This document shows, one piece after another, positions 1 through 6,930 of a stretch of DNA of 14,983 nt (positions are counted from its first letter, which is position 1; every line of letters begins with the position of its first letter). Source of the DNA: JAAGZL01 sp050297535 (GTDB lineage: Bacteria > Pseudomonadota > Gammaproteobacteria > Chromatiales > Chromatiaceae); NCBI GenBank assembly GCA_050297535.1, contig JBNKSV010000047.1, positions 1 through 14,983 on the forward strand. The letters run 5' to 3'. The position numbers were made by a program, and so were the translations under genes. A model generated the notes under the pieces. The model had not been told where the DNA came from. It was given only the letters and a program-made list of their open reading frames with translations, and ran no database searches.

Positions 1-478
1 CATGGGTAACGAGTTCGCCCATGGCCGGGAGTGGGACGACGCCTCGGAACTGGACTGGTATCTGCTGGAGCGACCGCAGCACCAAGGCGTGCAATCCCTG
101 GTCAGTGAGTTGAACCGTCTGTATAAACAGCTACCGGCTATGCACAGCCTGGAATTCGATGGTAGCGGCTTCGAGTGGATAGACTGCCACGACGCCGCCC
201 AGTCGGTACTCAGCTATCTCCGCAAAGGCATGCATGGAGAGATGCTGGTAGTGATCCTGAACTTTACTCCGGTGCCACGGAATAACTACCGCATCGGCGT
301 ACCTGCGGCTGGAAGATACCGGGAGCTGTTCAATTCCGACTCGGAATATTTTGGCGGCAGCAATCTTGGCAACACCTACGAGATCGCCACCGAGCCAACC
401 CCGTGGATGGGACAAAAACAATCTATGACCCTGACCCTGCCGCCGCTGGGAGCTTTGATTCTCCAGCCGGTAACATAA
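1..478 (+). CDS. glgB: 1,4-alpha-glucan branching enzyme, C-terminal part (5' end outside window)
   Basis: Branching enzyme cuts alpha-1,4-glucan chains and re-attaches the piece by an alpha-1,6 bond, giving glycogen its branches; it is cytoplasmic. Only the last 158 residues are present, preceded by one base of an earlier codon. They begin with MGNEFAHGREW, which matches the conserved end of the GH13 catalytic domain (E. coli has FMGNEFAQGREW), and continue with SLDW-like ELDWYLLE, a GVQ.LV..LN.LY helix, the NFTPVPR block and the C-terminal beta domain ending in LTLPPLGALIL. The stop is TAA at 476-478. E. coli GlgB is about 728 residues, so about three quarters of the gene lies upstream of the window. 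The methionine at base 2 is internal, not a start. With glgA 2 kb downstream and pgi between them, this is a glycogen locus. Confidence 0.95.
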   Translation, partial: MGNEFAHGREWDDASELDWYLLERPQHQGVQSLVSELNRLYKQLPAMHSLEFDGSGFEWIDCHDAAQSVLSYLRKGMHGEMLVVILNFTPVPRNNYRIGVPAAGRYRELFNSDSEYFGGSNLGNTYEIATEPTPWMGQKQSMTLTLPPLGALILQPVT

Positions 479-538
479 TCATTCGTTCCTGCGCCCCTGC
501 GTTGGAATACACAGGCAAGACGCAAATAACCGCAAATT

Positions 539-575
539 CCCTCTCCCCTGGGGGAGAGGGTTAGGGTGAGGGGGA
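539..575. repeat. REP-like GC-rich hairpin repeat
   Basis: CCCTCTCCC at 539-547 pairs perfectly with GGGAGAGGG at 552-560, and is followed by a TTAGGGTGAGGGGG tail to about 575. I recognise this hairpin plus tail as a kind of dispersed extragenic palindrome seen in many gammaproteobacterial genomes; that is recalled knowledge, not a search result. It lies 60 bases after the glgB stop and could stabilise or end the glgB transcript, although no T-run follows the stem. The rest of 479-717 holds no gene that I can support. Confidence 0.6.
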
Positions 576-617
576 AAAGTAATAATTAAGCCACCATCCA
601 TGGAGAAATTGGGATCG

Positions 618-678
618 GTGTAAAAACCACACCTATTTAGGAATCGATTAGACAGTCATCTATAGCGAGTTTTTACAC
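618..678. repeat. 9-bp inverted repeat between glgB and pgi 3' ends
   Basis: GTGTAAAAA at 618-626 is the exact reverse complement of TTTTTACAC at 670-678, with 43 bases between them. The sequence lies between the convergent glgB and pgi stops. It may be a small insertion remnant or a loose terminator-like structure. The arms are short and A/T-rich, so chance is possible. Confidence 0.3.
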
Positions 679-717
679 TGCCCCTAAATATCACTAGACA
701 TCCTCGAATAGCCAACA

Positions 718-2361
718 TCAAACCCGCATCTTCTTGCAGTAGTCGATAAGAGCGGCGGTTGAGCTATCGTGCTCACACTTGGCAAACTCACCCTGCAACT
801 CCGGCAGGATAACGGCGGCAAGCTGCTTGCCCAACTCCACCCCCCACTGATCAAAGGAGTTGATATTCCAGATTATCCCCTGCACAAAGATCTTGTGTTC
901 ATACAGCGCGATCAGAGAGCCAAGACGTTGTGGCGTCAGCTTATCTATCAGCATGGTATTGGTGGGGCTATTGCCGGGAAAGACCTTATGCGGTAGCAAC
1001 TCCTCTATCCTTGCCTGATCCATACCGGACGCCTTCAACTCCGCCCTTGCCTCCTGCACGGTCTTACCGCGCATCAAGGCCTCGGTCTGGGCCAGACAGT
1101 TGGCCAGCAGCTTCGCATGCTGATCACCCAACTCGTTATGACTCTGCACCGGCATGATGAAATCCGCCGGGATCATCTGGGTACCCTGGTGGATAAGTTG
1201 ATAAAAGGCGTGCTGCCCGTCGGTACCGGCCGCGCCCCAAATAACCGGTCCGGTGGTGTAATCCACCGGCTGGCCGTCTCTGGTAACCCGCTTGCCGTTG
1301 CTCTCCATATCCGCCTGTTGCAGATAGTCCGGAAGCAGGCGCAGATATTGATCATATGGCAGCACCGCATGGGTGGCGGCAGCGGCAAAGTTGGCATACC
1401 AGATCCCAAGCAGGGCCAGGATGACCGGCATATTCTGTTCCAGATCTGCGCTGCGGAAGTGCTCATCCATGGCATGGGCACCAGCCAGCAACTCATAGAA
1501 TTGCTCCATGCCAATCGCTATGGTGATAGGCAGGCCGATGGCGGACCAGAGCGAGTAACGCCCACCAACCCAGTCCCAAAACACAAACATGTTGGCGGTA
1601 TCTATGCCGAATGCCGCCACCGCATCCGCGTTGGTGGATACGGCCACAAAATGCCGGGCGATAGCCTTCTCATCCTGCAGACTATCCAGACACCAGCTAC
1701 GGGCGGCCTGAGCGTTGGTGATGGTCTCCTGGGTGGTGAAGGTCTTGGAGGCCACGATAAACAGGGTGGTCTCAGGATTTAGCGGCTTCAGGGTCTCCAC
1801 CAGATGGGTGGAGTCCACGTTGGAGACAAAATGCACCCGTAGGTCTGGTGACTGATAGTGGCGCAGGGCCTCACAGGCCATGAGCGGACCCAGGTTGGAA
1901 CCGCCGATCCCGATGTTGACCACATCGGTGATACGCTTGCCGGTGTAGCCTTTCCACTCGCCACTGCGGATCTGGTCAGAGAAGCGCTCCATCTGTCCCA
2001 GAACAGCGTTCACCTCCGGCATCACATCCTGACCATTCACCAGAACCGGTGTGTTAGAGCGATTACGCAGGGCCGTGTGCAGTACCGCCCTGCCCTCGGT
2101 GCAGTTAATAGGTTCACCGGCAAACATCCGCTCCCGCCATCCCGGCACATCAGTCACCCGGGCCAGGCGCAGCAACAACTCCACGGTCTCCCCGGTTATG
2201 CGGTTCTTGGAATAGTCCAGCAAGATTCCGCAATCTGAAACGGTGAACCGCTCACATCTATCCGGATCGGCGGCAAACAATTCACGCATATGGGTCTGTT
2301 GCATCTCACCCCAGTGCTGCTCCAGGGCCCGCCACTCTGTCAAACCGGTCACTGATCTCAT
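718..2361 (-). CDS. pgi: Glucose-6-phosphate isomerase
   Basis: Interconverts glucose-6-phosphate and fructose-6-phosphate in the cytoplasm, joining glycolysis and gluconeogenesis to glucan synthesis. The protein is 547 residues, the usual length for the E. coli-type enzyme (549). The sugar-phosphate-binding loop is IGIGGSNLGPL at about residues 150-160 and SKTFTTQET at 205-213. Family signature 1 is VGGRYSLWSAIG (265-276), and signature 2 ends FDQWGVELGK (503-512). The expected catalytic residues are all present: Glu353 in QADMESNGK, His384 in GTDGQHAFYQ and Lys512 in GVELGK. The start at 2361 gives the family's normal N-terminus, and no convincing Shine-Dalgarno sequence precedes it. It runs opposite to glgB and glgA and is divergent from glgA. 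The whole open frame is intact. Confidence 0.97.
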   Translation of the reverse strand: MRSVTGLTEWRALEQHWGEMQQTHMRELFAADPDRCERFTVSDCGILLDYSKNRITGETVELLLRLARVTDVPGWRERMFAGEPINCTEGRAVLHTALRNRSNTPVLVNGQDVMPEVNAVLGQMERFSDQIRSGEWKGYTGKRITDVVNIGIGGSNLGPLMACEALRHYQSPDLRVHFVSNVDSTHLVETLKPLNPETTLFIVASKTFTTQETITNAQAARSWCLDSLQDEKAIARHFVAVSTNADAVAAFGIDTANMFVFWDWVGGRYSLWSAIGLPITIAIGMEQFYELLAGAHAMDEHFRSADLEQNMPVILALLGIWYANFAAAATHAVLPYDQYLRLLPDYLQQADMESNGKRVTRDGQPVDYTTGPVIWGAAGTDGQHAFYQLIHQGTQMIPADFIMPVQSHNELGDQHAKLLANCLAQTEALMRGKTVQEARAELKASGMDQARIEELLPHKVFPGNSPTNTMLIDKLTPQRLGSLIALYEHKIFVQGIIWNINSFDQWGVELGKQLAAVILPELQGEFAKCEHDSSTAALIDYCKKMRV

Positions 2362-2386
2362 AGTTAGTCAATTCAATATCAGATAT

Positions 2387-2457
2387 GAGGTCGAAGTCAA
2401 ACCATGAAACAATGCTAAGTCTAAACAAACACATTTGGATGGTTTGACTCCGACCCC
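2387..2457. repeat. 71-bp palindromic (MITE/REP-like) element in the pgi-glgA gap
   Basis: The 19 bases at 2387-2405 (containing AGTCAAACCAT) match the reverse complement of 2439-2457 (ATGGTTTGACT followed by CCGACCCC) at 17 of 19 positions, including 11 in a row. The 33 bases between the arms show no gene. Arms of the type GGGGTCGGAGTCAAA are, as I recall, common ends of small dispersed palindromic elements in proteobacteria. The element sits between the divergent pgi and glgA starts, so it may separate or affect their promoters. The remaining gap, to 2562, is AT-rich and presumably contains the glgA promoter; TTCACT-17-TAAAGT is a weak candidate. Confidence 0.6.
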
Positions 2458-2562
2458 GGAAGGTTCTACCAATTCAATGTATTAGAATTATTTTTCACTT
2501 TATGCAATTCACGGGTTAAAGTATATCCATTACAGATAATAAAACAGTGCTACAACAGAAAT

Positions 2563-4080
2563 ATGACCGGTCGTTCTACCTACACCCAATCAAATCAACC
2601 CAAAAAAATCTTGTTTGCCGCCAGCGAGGCCCAACCACTTATCAAAACAGGCGGCCTGGCCGACGTGGCCGGCAGCCTGCCTAAGGCCCTGGGGGCGCTG
2701 GGCCTGGACGTGCGCCTGGTGCTTCCGGCCTATCCTCAGGCGGTGGAACGGGCCATACCGCTGGAAACAGTGGCAACACTCAAGATCACCGGCATCCCGG
2801 AACCGGTGCGCATCCTGGAACAGAAGATGGAAGGCAAGATACATGTATATCTGATCGACGCCCCCAGCATGTTCAGCCGCCCAGGAAATCCGTATACAGA
2901 GGCATCTGGACGACCCTGGGGCGACAATGCCCAGCGTTTCGCCATGTTCTCCAGGGTAGTAGCCAGGATGGCTATGGGACAGGCCGGACTGGGCTGGAGC
3001 CCGGATGTCGTGCACTGCAATGACTGGCAAACCGGACTGGTTCCGGCCCTTTTGGCTCAGGAGTGGGATCGTCCTGCCACTGTATTCACCATCCACAACC
3101 TTTCATATCAGGGTACCTTTGATCAATCCACATTCGGACAATTAATGTTGCCGCAGCAGCTTTGGTCCCATGAAGGCCTGGAGTTTCACGGACAGCTATC
3201 GTTTATCAAAGGCGGCCTGGTATTTGCCGATTGGATTACCACGGTAAGCCATACCTACGCGCAAGAGATACGCAGTTCGGAATTCGGGTATGGCCTTGAA
3301 GGATTATTGGAGTATCGCGCAAACCGATTAACCGGAGTTCTCAACGGCATTGACTATCAGATCTGGAATCCGGCCACAGATCAACATATCGAACACAACT
3401 ACGCAGCAGATAGTTTCACCAAAAAACGCGAAAACAAACTGAGTCTGCAACGAGAACTAGGCTTGGAGGAAAACCCGGATGCCATGCTGTTCGGCAACAT
3501 CGGTCGCCTGGTTGAACAGAAAGGGATAGACATGATCATAGACATCCTGCCGCACATGATGCAGCAGCAAGATATCCAGATGGTCATCCTCGGCAGCGGC
3601 GAACAACACCTGGAACAGTCCCTGGAGACCGTCGCCCAGAAATACCCTGGCAGATGCGTAGTGAGAGTCGGCTATGACGAACACCTGGCCCATCGTATCG
3701 AGGCCGGATGTGACTGTTTTCTTATGCCCTCCAGGTTTGAACCCTGCGGTCTGAACCAACTCTACAGCCTGCGTTATGGTACCGTCCCCATCGTGACCCG
3801 CACCGGGGGTCTGGCAGATACCGTGACCAACCTGGAACCATCTTCCATGTTGGACGACACCGCCAGCGGCTTTGTTGCCGAGCGCACAGATGCCAACTCC
3901 CTGCTAGATGCAGTAAACCGCGCCATAGAGTACTACCGCCGTCCCGGACAGTGGTGGAAAAAACTCGCCATGCACGGCATGCAGCAGGACTACAGCTGGG
4001 ACTCCAGCGCCGCCCACTATCTGGAAATTTATGCCAAGGCCATAGATTCACCGGCAAGAAATCCAGTGGCTGCAGCATAG
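2563..4080 (+). CDS. glgA: Glycogen synthase (ADP-glucose type)
   Basis: Transfers glucose from ADP-glucose to the non-reducing end of a growing alpha-1,4-glucan; cytoplasmic, family GT5. The N-terminal Rossmann domain opens with KKILFAASEAQPLIKTGGLADVAG, where K28-TGGLADV is the ADP-glucose-binding signature. VVHCNDWQTGL and FTIHNLSYQG follow at about residues 148-187. The C-terminal domain carries the hallmark SRFEPCGLNQLYSLRYGT (390-407), with Glu393 as the expected catalytic glutamate, and a second TGGLADTV loop. The length is 505 residues against about 477 in E. coli. About 13 extra residues precede the usual KKILFA start, and a short tail extends the C-terminus. ATG 2563 has no clear ribosome-binding site, so the start is less sure than the identity. 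With glgB and pgi it forms a glycogen locus. Confidence 0.96.
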   Translation: MTGRSTYTQSNQPKKILFAASEAQPLIKTGGLADVAGSLPKALGALGLDVRLVLPAYPQAVERAIPLETVATLKITGIPEPVRILEQKMEGKIHVYLIDAPSMFSRPGNPYTEASGRPWGDNAQRFAMFSRVVARMAMGQAGLGWSPDVVHCNDWQTGLVPALLAQEWDRPATVFTIHNLSYQGTFDQSTFGQLMLPQQLWSHEGLEFHGQLSFIKGGLVFADWITTVSHTYAQEIRSSEFGYGLEGLLEYRANRLTGVLNGIDYQIWNPATDQHIEHNYAADSFTKKRENKLSLQRELGLEENPDAMLFGNIGRLVEQKGIDMIIDILPHMMQQQDIQMVILGSGEQHLEQSLETVAQKYPGRCVVRVGYDEHLAHRIEAGCDCFLMPSRFEPCGLNQLYSLRYGTVPIVTRTGGLADTVTNLEPSSMLDDTASGFVAERTDANSLLDAVNRAIEYYRRPGQWWKKLAMHGMQQDYSWDSSAAHYLEIYAKAIDSPARNPVAAA

Positions 4081-4130
4081 GACCATCTGGCTAAACACAC
4101 ACTCTTTCACCTTGCATCCCTATTCTAATC

Positions 4131-4159
4131 TTGACAACATCACTTTTGTACACTAGTTT
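4131..4159 (+). promoter_or_regulatory. Predicted sigma-70 promoter of the GbsR-like regulator gene
   Basis: A perfect -35 hexamer, TTGACA, lies at 4131-4136. A 17-base spacer then leads to TAGTTT at 4154-4159 as a weak -10. The -10 overlaps the palindrome at 4157-4174, so a protein bound there should block the promoter. The start codon follows at 4183. Confidence 0.55.
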
Positions 4160-4174
4160 CAGTAATAACAGAAA
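4157..4174. promoter_or_regulatory. Predicted operator O1 (autoregulation site of the GbsR-like protein)
   Basis: TTTCAGT-AATA-ACAGAAA is an inverted repeat with 7-base arms, one mismatch and a 4-base spacer. It ends 8 bases before the start codon of the regulator gene and overlaps the predicted -10. The same arm (ACAGAAA) and spacer length recur in the perfect palindrome at 4738-4757, before the next gene. Matching sites before the regulator and before its neighbour operon are what autoregulation plus target control would look like. Confidence 0.6.
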
Positions 4175-4182
4175 TTAAGGAA

Positions 4183-4719
4183 ATGGCAAAAATGAAACTA
4201 ACTCCGGTCATGGAAAAATACATACTGCATTGGGGCGAGATGGGCACCCGTTGGGGGGTTAACCGCACCGTCGCACAGATCCACGCCCTGCTCTATCTCT
4301 CTTCCAATCCCATGAATGCTGAAGAGATCACCGAAACCCTCAACGTGGCGCGTTCTAACGTCAGCACCAGCATCAAGGAACTGCAATCCTGGAGATTGGT
4401 TAAGGTGGTGCACATGTTAGGAGATCGGCGCGATTACTTCGAGACCATGAAGGACCCCTGGGAACTCTTTTACACCATCATGGATGGGCGTAAGCAACGG
4501 GAGCTTGATCCAACCATGACTGTCCTTCGTGAGTGCGTACTTGAGGGCGAAGAGGATAAACAGACCCCTGCTGAAGTGAAAAAACGCATGAAAGAGGTAC
4601 TCGAGTTCATGGAAATATTGGATACATGGCATAACCAGATCAAGGTACTGCCTAAATCTACGCTGCAGAAACTGATCAAGCTAGGCGCCAAGGTGCAAGG
4701 TTTTCTGGGGGGGAAGTAA
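4183..4719 (+). CDS. GbsR/MarR-family transcriptional regulator
   Basis: A 178-residue winged-helix DNA-binding protein that I assign to the GbsR branch of the MarR superfamily, whose known members repress osmoprotectant and other genes. The N-terminal MEKYILHWGEMGTRWGVNRTVAQIHALLYLSSNPMNAEEI pattern (residues 10-48) is typical of that branch. It is followed by the recognition-helix region ETLNVARSNVSTSIKELQSW and the wing GDRRDYFET (about 51-90). The C-terminal half is helical and charged and probably dimerises. ATG 4183 follows AAGG by only two bases; ATG 4192 (MKLTPVMEK) is an alternative with 11-base spacing. Palindromes just upstream and just downstream of the gene suggest that it represses itself and the following four-gene operon. 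The ligand is unknown. The family call is firm; the role here is inferred. Confidence 0.85.
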   Translation: MAKMKLTPVMEKYILHWGEMGTRWGVNRTVAQIHALLYLSSNPMNAEEITETLNVARSNVSTSIKELQSWRLVKVVHMLGDRRDYFETMKDPWELFYTIMDGRKQRELDPTMTVLRECVLEGEEDKQTPAEVKKRMKEVLEFMEILDTWHNQIKVLPKSTLQKLIKLGAKVQGFLGGK

Positions 4720-4729
4720 CCCCTTTTTT
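4710..4729 (+). terminator. Possible weak terminator at the end of the regulator gene
   Basis: GGGG (4710-4713) and CCCC (4720-4723) can form a 4-bp stem around AAGTAA, followed directly by six Ts (4724-4729). The stem includes the TAA stop of the regulator gene. The short stem makes this weak. If it is real, it separates the regulator transcript from the four-gene operon. Confidence 0.35.
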
Positions 4730-4737
4730 ATCTGTTT

Positions 4738-4757
4738 ATTTCTGTTAATACAGAAAT
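4738..4757. promoter_or_regulatory. Predicted operator O2 before the four-gene operon
   Basis: ATTTCTGT-TAAT-ACAGAAAT is a perfect 20-bp inverted repeat with 8-base arms and a 4-base spacer. It lies 31-50 bases before the first start of the SDR/DoxX operon. It matches the site upstream of the regulator at 4157-4174 in arm sequence and spacer length. An extra partial arm (TCTGT at 4731-4735) precedes it. I see no strong -35/-10 pair; the TTAATA inside the palindrome could serve as a -10. Confidence 0.65.
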
Positions 4758-4787
4758 TTTAGAAACACAGCCATGGAGGAAATAATG

Positions 4788-5159
4788 ATGAATACACTCA
4801 TACTCTTCGTACTGGAAATAGGCATTTGTCTAGGCATCAGCATTGCCATGATCCTGTTGCTCAAACCCCTGCTGCGTAATGTATTGACAGATACTTGTGG
4901 AACACCACAAAGGGCGGAATTCTGGGTCATGTTCACCCAGTTAATGTTGATCATCTCCCCGCTTCTAGTCGTGGTCTTTTTCGCCCCCACCGCGACCTTA
5001 ACCCATCTCAATATCGCCCATGAACTGCAACGGGCCCTGTTCAGGACACTGCTAGGAGACTTCATCGGACTGAGCCTTATCGGACGCGTTATCTGGAAAT
5101 CCATCAACAACTTCAACGACAACCAGACCGCGATGCTACTTGCCCAGGGAGGTAAATAA
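4788..5159 (+). CDS. Small integral membrane protein of unknown function
   Basis: About 123 residues with no family that I recognise. Hydrophobic stretches lie at roughly residues 4-26 (LILFVLEIGICLGISIAMIL) and 48-66 (TQLMLIISPLLVVVFFA). A third, weaker one lies near 87-103 (LLGDFIGLSLIGRVIW). A membrane protein with two or three helices is therefore likely. The ribosome-binding site GGAGGA at 4775-4780 favours ATG 4788 (7-base spacing) over ATG 4785 (4 bases) and rules out ATG 4773, which lies ahead of it. The TAA stop (5157-5159) ends one base before the ATG of the next gene, so the two are probably translationally coupled. It is first in the operon behind operator O2. Whether it works with the DoxX-like and DUF2269 membrane proteins is inference from position only. 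Confidence 0.8.
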   Translation: MNTLILFVLEIGICLGISIAMILLLKPLLRNVLTDTCGTPQRAEFWVMFTQLMLIISPLLVVVFFAPTATLTHLNIAHELQRALFRTLLGDFIGLSLIGRVIWKSINNFNDNQTAMLLAQGGK

Positions 5160-5160
5160 G

Positions 5161-6447
5161 ATGCGCATACTAATCACTGGCGCCAGCGGCTTTATCGGCA
5201 GCCATCTCGTTCAGGGCTTATTAGAGGCAGGACATGAGGTTGTTGCCTGCGCACGGCATCCGGAACAGATTAGGCAACGATGGCCAGACATAACCACCAT
5301 ACCTGCGGATTTCGCCAACGACCACGCAGAGGCGGACTGGATTCCACGGCTACAGGGTGTAGATATCGTCATCAACGCCGTTGGCATCATCAGCGAGGGC
5401 CGCAACCAGACCTTCGACGCCCTGCACACCCATGCCCCAATCGCCCTGTTCCAAGCCTGTGAATCGGCGGGAGTGAAGCGAGTCATTCAGATATCCGCCC
5501 TCGGTGCGGACGCAACCGCATTCAGCCACTACCACCTCAGCAAACGCGCTGCAGATAACTTCCTGAGAGAACTAAATCTTGATTGGGCCATCGTCATGCC
5601 TTCCCTCGTCTACGGTCCTGGCGCCAAGAGCATGGCTATGTTCAAGACCATAGTCACATTCCCGCTCATTCCCCTGATTGATGACGGTGGTCAGGAAACG
5701 CAGCCCATCCACATAGACGATATGACGCGAGCCATCCTACAACTGGTTGAGTCACCATCACCTCTGCGTACTGACATTGAGATGGTTGGTCCGGAACCGG
5801 TAACGATGAAAGCCTTGTATCAGAAACTGCGCCATTGGCTGGGACTCGGACCGGCCAGATTTATATCTGTACCCTACCTACTAGCCCTATACGGCGCACG
5901 TTGGGCCGGGCTGCTGGGAAACACCCCGATAAACGCAGAGGCGGTACAGATGTTGCAAAACGGCAATACGGCGGATGTAGAACCATTCATCGCCCGCTTT
6001 GGTTTCCAACCACAAGGCCTGGACCAGACGTTTGCGGCCACCCCTGCCCGGCAGGCCGATCAATGGCATGCTGGCTTATCTCTCCTGGCCCCGGCCTTGC
6101 GCCTCTCCATCGCCTTTGTTTGGATCTGTGCAGGGATCGTTTCTGCCTTCATCTTCCCGGTGGAACAGAGTTACGCCATGTTGGCCAGAGTTGGCATTGC
6201 AGGCACCTGGCAACCACTCATGCTCTACGGTGCCGCCGCCACTGACATATTGCTGGGCCTGGCAACGCTTTTCTCTTTTAGATTGCGACCAGTAGCCTTG
6301 ATCCAAATCTGGATCATCCTGCTGTATAGCACAATCATCACCCTGTGGCTGCCCGAATATTGGACACATCCATTTGGACCAATCAGCAAAAACATTCCCC
6401 TTATTGTAGCCACCATGATCATGCTCGTGCTGGAAGGGAGAAGATGA
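5161..6447 (+). CDS. SDR (NAD(P)-binding, NDUFA9/NmrA-like) protein fused to a DoxX-like membrane domain
   Basis: A 428-residue two-domain protein. Residues 1 to about 290 form an atypical short-chain-dehydrogenase fold: the dinucleotide-binding GASGFIG at 7-13, INAVGIISEG at 71-80, a YHLSK motif (Tyr124, Lys128) where the SDR catalytic pair belongs, and a PSLVYGPG block at 147-154 typical of extended SDRs. Residues from about 305 to 424 hold four hydrophobic helices ending WTHPFGPISKNIPL, which resembles the DoxX-like family often joined to such SDR domains. The likely location is the inner membrane with the SDR domain in the cytoplasm; the substrate is unknown. The start at 5161 has GGGAGG at 5147-5152 in the tail of the previous gene. 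The stop overlaps the next start (ATGA at 6444-6447), so it is translationally coupled to the DUF2269 gene. The fold is confident; the reaction is unknown. Confidence 0.85.
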   Translation: MRILITGASGFIGSHLVQGLLEAGHEVVACARHPEQIRQRWPDITTIPADFANDHAEADWIPRLQGVDIVINAVGIISEGRNQTFDALHTHAPIALFQACESAGVKRVIQISALGADATAFSHYHLSKRAADNFLRELNLDWAIVMPSLVYGPGAKSMAMFKTIVTFPLIPLIDDGGQETQPIHIDDMTRAILQLVESPSPLRTDIEMVGPEPVTMKALYQKLRHWLGLGPARFISVPYLLALYGARWAGLLGNTPINAEAVQMLQNGNTADVEPFIARFGFQPQGLDQTFAATPARQADQWHAGLSLLAPALRLSIAFVWICAGIVSAFIFPVEQSYAMLARVGIAGTWQPLMLYGAAATDILLGLATLFSFRLRPVALIQIWIILLYSTIITLWLPEYWTHPFGPISKNIPLIVATMIMLVLEGRR

Positions 6448-6920
6448 TGGAATACCTACTGCTAAAGACAATCCATATCCTCAGCTCCACCCTGCTGTTC
6501 GGCACCGGCCTGGGCAGCGCCTTTTACAAGTGGATGGCAGATCGAGGCGGAGATCTCCACGCCATGGCCAAAACCAACCGCACCGTTGTGACCGCTGATT
6601 GGCTATTCACTACCCCCACGGTAATCATCCAGCCGATCACCGGCTTTTGGCTGGTTCACGTCCTGGGCTTTCCACTGGATCAGGCATGGATCGTCATAGC
6701 GGTTGCGCTCTATGTCATAGCCGGAGGATGTTGGCTTCCGGTGGTGTGGCTACAGATACGCATGCGGGATCTGGCCACTGAGGCGATCATGAAAGAACAG
6801 GCATTGGATGAGCGTTATCACCGCTATGCCAGGATGTGGTTCTGGCTAGGTGTGCCTGCCTTTATCTCAATGGTAATCATCTACTTTTTGATGGTTTTTA
6901 AACCGGGAATCGTATTATAA
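6444..6920 (+). CDS. DUF2269-family integral membrane protein
   Basis: A 158-residue protein with four hydrophobic helices at about residues 5-27, 52-73, 81-103 and 131-152. The opening YLLLKTIHILSSTLLFGTGLGSAFY, the PTVIIQPITGFWLV segment, and the Arg/Glu-rich link before the last helix fit DUF2269 as I know it. No function is established for that family. The histidine in the first helix (His11) and His72 near the end of the second could bind heme or metal, but that is speculation. ATG 6444 overlaps the stop of the SDR/DoxX gene. The ribosome-binding site GGAAGGGAG at 6432-6440 serves either ATG 6444 or ATG 6447. The longer frame starting near 6345 lies inside the previous gene and is not real. 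It is the third gene of the operon. Confidence 0.8.
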   Translation: MMEYLLLKTIHILSSTLLFGTGLGSAFYKWMADRGGDLHAMAKTNRTVVTADWLFTTPTVIIQPITGFWLVHVLGFPLDQAWIVIAVALYVIAGGCWLPVVWLQIRMRDLATEAIMKEQALDERYHRYARMWFWLGVPAFISMVIIYFLMVFKPGIVL

Positions 6921-6930
6921 GGAGATTAGC

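Noticed and set aside
1117..1782. Long plus-strand open frame (221 codons) opposite pgi
   Set aside because: pgi on the minus strand has all of its catalytic and signature residues. The opposite frame has no recognisable domain or ribosome-binding site and is an antisense shadow.
2544..2562. ACAGAAAT just before glgA as a third site for the GbsR-like regulator
   Set aside because: Only one arm is present; the bases where the partner arm should be (2544-2550) do not match TTTCTGT. It is most likely chance.
5140..5160. Upstream start at 5140 for the SDR/DoxX gene
   Set aside because: It would add seven residues before the standard MRILITGASG opening, while GGGAGG at 5147-5152 is placed for ATG 5161.
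6345..6443. N-terminal extension of the DUF2269 protein from base 6345
   Set aside because: The added residues lie inside the SDR/DoxX gene in another frame, and a good ribosome-binding site stands directly before ATG 6444/6447.
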